A stretch of 64,000 nt of DNA. Source: Burkholderia sp. S171 (GTDB lineage Bacteria > Pseudomonadota > Gammaproteobacteria > Burkholderiales > Burkholderiaceae). Shown here in pieces: positions 59,776-64,000 of the stretch. Position numbers and translations under genes: made by a program. Where the stretch lies: NCBI RefSeq assembly GCF_009766085.1, contig NZ_LMUF01000013.1, positions 1 through 64,000 on the forward strand, read 5' to 3'. The notes under the pieces were generated by a model. The model did not search any database, was not told the DNA's origin, and was given only the letters and a program-made list of their open reading frames with translations. Numbering within the stretch: the stretch's first letter is position 1; the number at the start of each line of letters is the position of its first letter.

Positions 59776-59851
59776 GCGCCCGTAGCTCAATGGATAGAGT
59801 ACTGCCCTCCGAAGGCAGGGGTTGCTGGTTCGATCCCAGCCGGGCGCACCA
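59776..59851 (+). tRNA. tRNA-Arg (anticodon CCG)
   Basis: The 76-base sequence folds as a cloverleaf: acceptor GCGCCCG / CGGGCGC, D-arm AGCTCAATGGATAGAGT, anticodon stem CTGCC / GGCAG with loop CTCCGAA (anticodon CCG, reading CGG), T-arm with GGTTCGATCC, and an encoded ACCA end. Its 3' end is the probable integration site of the element that follows. Confidence 0.96.
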
Positions 59852-59900
59852 ATACTGGTAAAGGTTCCAGCGATTTCGCCCGCTCCCGCCACCTCCGAAC

Positions 59901-59921
59901 TACACCTAAATTACACCTAAA
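59901..59921. repeat. Tandem TACACCTAAA repeats
   Basis: TACACCTAAA occurs at 59901-59910 and again at 59912-59921, 11 bases apart, between the tRNA end and the integrase gene and overlapping its stop codon. They could be arm-type sites of the integrase, judging only by position. Confidence 0.4.
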
Positions 59922-60996
59922 CCGCCGCTAGCTTCACCTGCGCCGGCGCCTCGGTCATCGACTGCACCCATTGCCCCAGGTGATCGGCCGACAGGTGCGC
60001 GTACCGCTGCACCATCTCCAACGTCTCCCATCCCCCGAGTTCCTTGATCACCTGCATCGGCGTGCCGCGTTGCACGTGCCAGCTCGCCCAGGTGTGGCGC
60101 AAATCGTGCCACCTGAAATCACGGATGCCGGCTTTGCTACAGGCGTCGCGCCAAGCCTGGGTCACGGTTTGATACACCGGCCGGCCGTGATAGACGAACA
60201 CGCTCGCCGTGAATTCCGGCTTGCGCTTTTTCGCCACTTGCCGGCGCAGTACCGCTACCGCCGAATCCGACAACGGCACCGCGATCGCTCGCCGGGCCTT
60301 CGCCTGGTCGGGATGAATCCAGGCCAGGCGTCGAACGAGATCCACCTGCGACCACTGCAAGCCCGTCACGTTCGAGCGGCGCAGCCCTGTTTCGAGGCTG
60401 AATTGCGCCATGTCGGCCAAATGCACTGGCAGCACCGCCAACAACGCGGTCGCTTCCTCGGGCGTGAGCCATCGCACTCGTTTCGCCGCGACCTTGGCGC
60501 GTTTGACCACCGGCGCCCGGTCGATCCACTCCCATTCGACCGCAGCATTGAGTACCGCATTGAGCACACCCACCACGCGATTGACTGTCCCGGCGCTAAC
60601 CGTCTTGCCGCGCGGCTTTTCGCCTTTGAGCGTGCGCAGCACTTGCTGCTCGGATCGTTTGGCATGCGCGATTGTGTGAATCATGGCTCGATCAATCGCG
60701 CGCAGCTCGACGCCTGACAAATGACGATCGAGCCAACGCAGATGCGTTTTCGTCGTCTCCAGACTCGAAATCCCGTCACGGTCGGCGACGTACCGTATGA
60801 CCGCCTCATTCCAAGTGTAGCGGGGCTTGTGGCCGAGCTTAGCCTGGTCCCACAGATCCGCCTTCAGGCGGTCGTGGAATTCCTGCGCTTTGGCTTTTTC
60901 GTCGGTGCCAGTGCTGCCAGATAGAACCGGCCCGCCTCCCGGCGGGTAGAGCTTGTAATACCAGTTGGGACTTGAACTACGTTTAAAGAGCGACAT
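59917..60996 (-). CDS. Tyrosine-type integrase
   Basis: This 359-residue site-specific recombinase of a prophage or integrative element probably acts at the 3' end of the adjacent tRNA-Arg. The catalytic set is complete: Arg206 in ETGLRRSN, His297 and Arg300 in WHDLRHTWASWH, Trp323 in GGWETLEMVQ and nucleophile Tyr332 in RYAHLSADHL. The N-terminal part holds the arm- and core-binding domains. The start ATG 60996 follows AAGGAAACTCAACC. The gene points toward the tRNA, the usual layout at an element end. Its first 133 bases overlap the end of the upstream HTH gene in another frame. Confidence 0.95.
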   Translation of the reverse strand: MSLFKRSSSPNWYYKLYPPGGGPVLSGSTGTDEKAKAQEFHDRLKADLWDQAKLGHKPRYTWNEAVIRYVADRDGISSLETTKTHLRWLDRHLSGVELRAIDRAMIHTIAHAKRSEQQVLRTLKGEKPRGKTVSAGTVNRVVGVLNAVLNAAVEWEWIDRAPVVKRAKVAAKRVRWLTPEEATALLAVLPVHLADMAQFSLETGLRRSNVTGLQWSQVDLVRRLAWIHPDQAKARRAIAVPLSDSAVAVLRRQVAKKRKPEFTASVFVYHGRPVYQTVTQAWRDACSKAGIRDFRWHDLRHTWASWHVQRGTPMQVIKELGGWETLEMVQRYAHLSADHLGQWVQSMTEAPAQVKLAAV

Positions 60997-61211
60997 GGTT
61001 GAGTTTCCTTAGCCTGATCGCCCTGCACAACTCGCGGGGTCCATTCTCCCGCCAGATAACGTTGAAGGGCAACCAATGAGAAGATCCAGCGTTTCCCAAC
61101 CTTGCGGCCTGGCAACTCGCCGGCCTTGGCCTTGAGGCGCACGGTTTCGGGATGTGCGTGTAGCAGCGAGGCCGCGTCCAGCAGCGTGAGGGTCTTCGAA
61201 TCAGCATCCAT
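60864..61211 (-). CDS. Small helix-turn-helix protein, excisionase-like
   Basis: This 115-residue protein has an N-terminal MerR/excisionase-type winged helix (LTLLDAASLLHAHPETVRLK, then GRKVGKRWIFSLVALQRYL, residues about 8-55). Such proteins next to integrase genes commonly act as directionality factors. I start at ATG 61211. The C-terminal 45 residues are encoded by DNA that also encodes the integrase start in another frame, a 133-base overlap, so the functional protein may be essentially the first 70 residues. It lies at the downstream edge of the CTCGTGGC repeat array, which it could bind. Confidence 0.7.
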   Translation of the reverse strand: MDADSKTLTLLDAASLLHAHPETVRLKAKAGELPGRKVGKRWIFSLVALQRYLAGEWTPRVVQGDQAKETQPCRSLNVVQVPTGITSSTRREAGRFYLAALAPTKKPKRRNSTTA

Positions 61212-61782
61212 CCTGCTCACCTCACGCACCCACGCAGCCGGACCACACGCAGTGCAACTCGTGGACACCTGGCGGGCAGGTGGATCACCGGTAAGCCATT
61301 GATTTCAAATAAAACTGACGCCATCAAATGCCACGAGTCAGGCACGGACAACACGTGGAACTCGTGGCCCAAAAAATAGGCAGCCCCTCTAACTGATGGC
61401 AAATCGAGATCAACTCGTGGCGCGCCGGTGTCTCCGAATTCCTTTGCTTCGTAGCCTTCTTTCTTCTTTTCTTTCAATAATTTAGAGAGAGAAAAAGAGG
61501 ACGGCTTGCGGCGACGGTGCAAAAACTGACTCGTGGCAAAAACACGGTAACTCGTGGCAAACGCCGTATAAGTCGTGGCGGCACTCTTTACAAGAATCAA
61601 TGACTTAGGCGCGGTGGGTATCGAAAACCACGTGGCACGTGCGCTGCCCGTGCCTTGCCGCCGGCCGATTCCGCCCGCCAGCCCTTTTTCGTTCGTCGTT
61701 CGTGCTTTTGGTCGGCTTGAATGAGCCAGCGAGGCGATACGGCCGCTCGGACGTCGACACCGGTTCGTGAGGTGGGCGACGT
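61212..61782. other. Non-coding region of the integrated element
   Basis: This 571-base gap lies between the HTH gene and the TOPRIM gene. A minus-strand frame (61217-61972) crosses it but overlaps the real TOPRIM gene and has no family-like content, so I treat the gap as non-coding. It holds the seven-copy repeat array and, near 61632-61662, a CACGTGGCACGTG-like palindromic patch with a GGCACG/CGTGCC hairpin just after the TOPRIM gene end. Confidence 0.5.
61256..61580. repeat. Array of seven CTCGTGGC repeats flanking an AT-rich block
   Basis: The core CTCGTGG(C), often as AACTCGTGGCA, starts at 61258, 61361, 61414, 61530 and 61551. A reverse copy is at 61330-61337 and a one-mismatch copy (GTCGTGGC) at 61572. 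The last three are exactly 21 bases apart, two helical turns. Between the fourth and fifth copies lies a T/A- and purine/pyrimidine-biased block (about 61441-61500, including CAATAATTTAG). Repeats of this spacing beside A/T-rich DNA and a replication gene look like iterons of an origin. Binding sites of a regulator are the alternative. Confidence 0.65.
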
Positions 61783-64000
61783 TCAGCACAGATCCTCCCG
61801 CACCGACACGTGCAGGCCGAAGGCTTCGAGGCGGCGCAGCGAGATCGGCGTCAGGTAGGGCACGCGGCGCATGAAAATACGTCGCTCGACTTCCTTCGTG
61901 CCGACCACGACGCCGGCCTGTTGGAGCTGCTTCTTGAACACGCGATCGGACTTGACCGGCAGCCCGTTCCATTTGTCGCGCAAGCTACCGGTGTGGGCGA
62001 TGTGATCCATCACGTGCCCGGTGCGCAGCAAAATGCAGAACTCGCCGTCGACCATGTCGAAGGTGTACGGGTGTTTGTAGTTGCCGCCATCAATCTCGGA
62101 GAGCACGGTTTCGAGAATCCACACCCACGGCTCGCGGTCGGCGCTTGTTTCTGCAATGTGGCCGTTCATCTCGGCGAGCAAGTCGTGAAAGAACGCGCTT
62201 TCGCTGTCATCCGTGCCGGCGAACTCACATAGGTAGTGCCAGGCCAGCGCCACGGCCGAGTAATTGCCGGCCATGCGCAACGCGCCGTCGTCGGCGCCGC
62301 TGGCGCGGCTGTTGGTGAGACACCGCTCGCGCAGCGCGCGGTAGTGATCGAGCACCTCGCGCTTGTTCAAAGCGGCGAGGAATTCCAGCCATTCGCGTAC
62401 CGGAAAGCGGGGCAGGTCGTCGGGTAGCAGTGGGCCGCGTTTGCCGGTCAAGGTGGTACGGACCAGCTTGCCGAGCAGGCTGCGCACGGGCACGTCTTCG
62501 CCCGCCAGCATGACCGGTGCGCACAATAGGTATTCGGTCATATCAGCGCCGCGCCGAGTCACCGTGTACTGATAGTTTTCCTGAAGCAGGCCGACCGCCT
62601 TGTCGATCACTTCTTGCCGGCGGGCGGATAGCTCTTCCCAGCCGACCGGGTGGCTCGTATGGCTGATGCTCGTCAAGAGCCGAAACTCGGTCTGCAAGCT
62701 CTGCCCGGAAAACATCGTGAAGGCGATCGAGCGTTCGAGCCGTTTGATGAGCGTCGATTTGCCGGCGCCCTTGTCGGCCTGCACCGTGATGTGCGGCCAA
62801 AACCCAAGCATTGCTTTCAGGTGGCCGCCGAGCGCCCACACCAGTGGAATGGCCGCCGCGTTTTCCTTGAACGTGTCTTGGTACGCCGTGATGACGCGGC
62901 GAGCGTCGGTCCTTGCCCCGCTCGGAAAGGTCAGGTTGTGATACGGGCACTGCTTTTCGGCGTCGGTGAAATAACAATCAGGGCCTTCATTCACCGTGAG
63001 CGCTCCGTCGCGCCAGGCGAGGCCGACGAAGTTCGCCGCGTTGCGCGCGCCGAGGTCGGCCGTGCGTTCCAGAATCGAGACCATGCGCGAAAATTCGGCG
63101 GGCTTCCAGATCGGGCCGAATTTCAGCCAATGCGTGTTGTTGTGGAGCTGGTCATCGAGCATCACCTTGCGCGTGAGCTTCGAGCCGTGTCGAGGCGTCT
63201 GCACGGTCGCCGCGAAATAGACGTTCGGCGCCTGGTCGACGTCGCCGGTCATCGTCGACGACGCGCTTGCGACCGCGACGCGTGAGAGCGAGGCAACCCG
63301 AAAGCCGCACAGGTCGCCGTAGGTCGGTGTTTCAACGTCCGAATCCTCCTTGCGTTCCATGCGGGTGATATAGCGCGTGAAATCGAGGTGGGTGCGAAAC
63401 CGCCAGTAGAGCGCGTAGTCGTGTTCGGGCAGATAGACGCGGCGCTTTCCTTTATGCGTGGTGTTGCCGGCCATGCCGGGGATCAACCATTGCTCGAACG
63501 TGTTCAGCGCTTTGGCGAGTGAGGCGGCGTCGCGCATCAACAGAAAATCATTGACGTCATTGATCGGCGTCGTCTTGTTCGCGCCGTCTGCCAGGTCTTG
63601 AACCCAGTCGGATTGATCGACCAGGCTCGCCGATATATTCAAGGCGGTCAGGCGCTCGTAAATGGTCCAGGCGGCTTCCGGGCCTGGGCGGTGCCCTGCA
63701 CGGTGATGCCCGTCGGGAAAGGGGCCGTCGTTGTCCATGCAGATCACGACTTGCTTGCCGATCAGAAACGAAAAGTCGATGTTCCCGGCGTTGCCGATGC
63801 CACGGATCGAGACGGCGGCCGTACCGTGCATGTTGCACGTATCGATCGAGAGGGCATTGATCGAGCTTTCGACCAGGATGACGCGGTGCGCGCGGGCAAG
63901 CCTGCGGGGGTCGGCCGTCCAGCCGTAGCCGTCTTTCTCGCCTTGCGTTTGCGTTTTCACGTCCCCATTGAGGGCGGGGTCGATAAAGCGCATGTCAACG
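61783..64000 (-). CDS. TOPRIM and P-loop replication protein, 5' part missing
   Basis: The frame is open to the window edge, so the N-terminus, perhaps a zinc-binding primase part, is not seen; about 739 residues are visible. The first 160 hold a TOPRIM-like domain (RVILVESSINALSID, then GKQVVICMDNDGP with the D-x-D). The central part has a P-loop, ADKGAGKST, near visible residue 415, followed by HPVGWEELSARRQEV where a Walker B acid pair is expected. This layout is that of phage or plasmid primase-helicases such as satellite-phage alpha proteins. It should start replication of the element, possibly at the repeat array just downstream. Confidence 0.75.
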   Translation of the reverse strand, partial: VDMRFIDPALNGDVKTQTQGEKDGYGWTADPRRLARAHRVILVESSINALSIDTCNMHGTAAVSIRGIGNAGNIDFSFLIGKQVVICMDNDGPFPDGHHRAGHRPGPEAAWTIYERLTALNISASLVDQSDWVQDLADGANKTTPINDVNDFLLMRDAASLAKALNTFEQWLIPGMAGNTTHKGKRRVYLPEHDYALYWRFRTHLDFTRYITRMERKEDSDVETPTYGDLCGFRVASLSRVAVASASSTMTGDVDQAPNVYFAATVQTPRHGSKLTRKVMLDDQLHNNTHWLKFGPIWKPAEFSRMVSILERTADLGARNAANFVGLAWRDGALTVNEGPDCYFTDAEKQCPYHNLTFPSGARTDARRVITAYQDTFKENAAAIPLVWALGGHLKAMLGFWPHITVQADKGAGKSTLIKRLERSIAFTMFSGQSLQTEFRLLTSISHTSHPVGWEELSARRQEVIDKAVGLLQENYQYTVTRRGADMTEYLLCAPVMLAGEDVPVRSLLGKLVRTTLTGKRGPLLPDDLPRFPVREWLEFLAALNKREVLDHYRALRERCLTNSRASGADDGALRMAGNYSAVALAWHYLCEFAGTDDSESAFFHDLLAEMNGHIAETSADREPWVWILETVLSEIDGGNYKHPYTFDMVDGEFCILLRTGHVMDHIAHTGSLRDKWNGLPVKSDRVFKKQLQQAGVVVGTKEVERRIFMRRVPYLTPISLRRLEAFGLHVSVREDLC

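Noticed and set aside
59530..59931. Plus-strand frame of 133 residues containing PVAQWIEYCPPKAGVAGSIP
   Set aside because: That segment is the known artefact of translating through a tRNA gene; the frame covers tRNA-Arg completely and has no ribosome site.
61256..61580. CRISPR array
   Set aside because: The repeats are only 8-11 bases, spacings are irregular except for three copies, one copy is reversed, and no cas genes are present.
61217..61972. Minus-strand frame of 251 residues in the element
   Set aside because: It overlaps the well-supported TOPRIM gene for 190 bases, is Arg-rich without any family-like motif, and runs through the repeat array.

Overview
The window is 64 kb of a GC-rich betaproteobacterial chromosome. 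The protein sequences of the ATP synthase, HemE, AtpB and Rep-like helicase, and the order mnmG-rsmG-parA-parB-atpIBEFHAGDC, point to the family Burkholderiaceae (Paraburkholderia/Caballeronia-like). Three perfect parS sites next to parAB indicate a position close to the replication origin of the main chromosome. The genus is inferred from recalled sequences; no search was run.

Layout. (1) 0.4-12.3 kb: two complete branched-chain-amino-acid-type (LIV/HAAT) ABC importers in tandem. The first is livG-livF-binding protein-livH-livM. The second has two closely related binding proteins, an enlarged livH, a livM-livG fusion and livF. A probable small RNA with its own promoter and terminator lies between them. 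(2) 12.3-18.1 kb: parS sites, mnmG, rsmG, parA, parB and an SLC13/ArsB-type permease. (3) 18.3-26.3 kb: the complete F1Fo ATP synthase operon with a good sigma-70 promoter and a terminator. (4) 26.5-34.9 kb: an acyl-CoA ligase, an alpha/beta hydrolase, a periplasmic cyclohexadienyl dehydratase-like protein, hemE, a region with DnaA-box-like sites, priA and a small membrane protein. (5) 35.2-44.0 kb: trifunctional putA, another LIV-type binding protein, then on the minus strand a thiamine-diphosphate enzyme and an acyl-CoA ligase. (6) 44.4-45.1 kb: a HigBA/RelE-type toxin-antitoxin pair whose toxin is frameshifted. (7) 45.1-52.8 kb, minus strand: the glycine cleavage genes gcvT-gcvH-gcvP behind a promoter and a tandem glycine riboswitch, followed by an alginate-lyase-family gene and sdaA. 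(8) 52.8-59.5 kb: a TetR-controlled orphan ABC membrane domain, a small lipoprotein, a Gfo/Idh/MocA oxidoreductase, a Rep/UvrD helicase and a diheme cytochrome c. (9) 59.8-64.0 kb: tRNA-Arg(CCG), followed by the left end of an integrated element with a tyrosine integrase, a small HTH protein, a repeat array that looks like iterons, and a TOPRIM/P-loop replication protein that runs off the window.

Most of the window is vertically inherited housekeeping and amino-acid metabolism: uptake of branched-chain-type solutes, proline oxidation, and glycine and serine breakdown. The accessory content is the element at the tRNA and the toxin-antitoxin locus. The best candidate for something undescribed is the 7-copy CTCGTGGC array around an AT-rich block beside the TOPRIM protein, which may be a replication origin or a regulator-binding array. 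Others are the TetR-controlled ABC half-protein with a duplicated operator, parS palindromes that also look like transcription terminators, and the putative small RNA near 5.5 kb.
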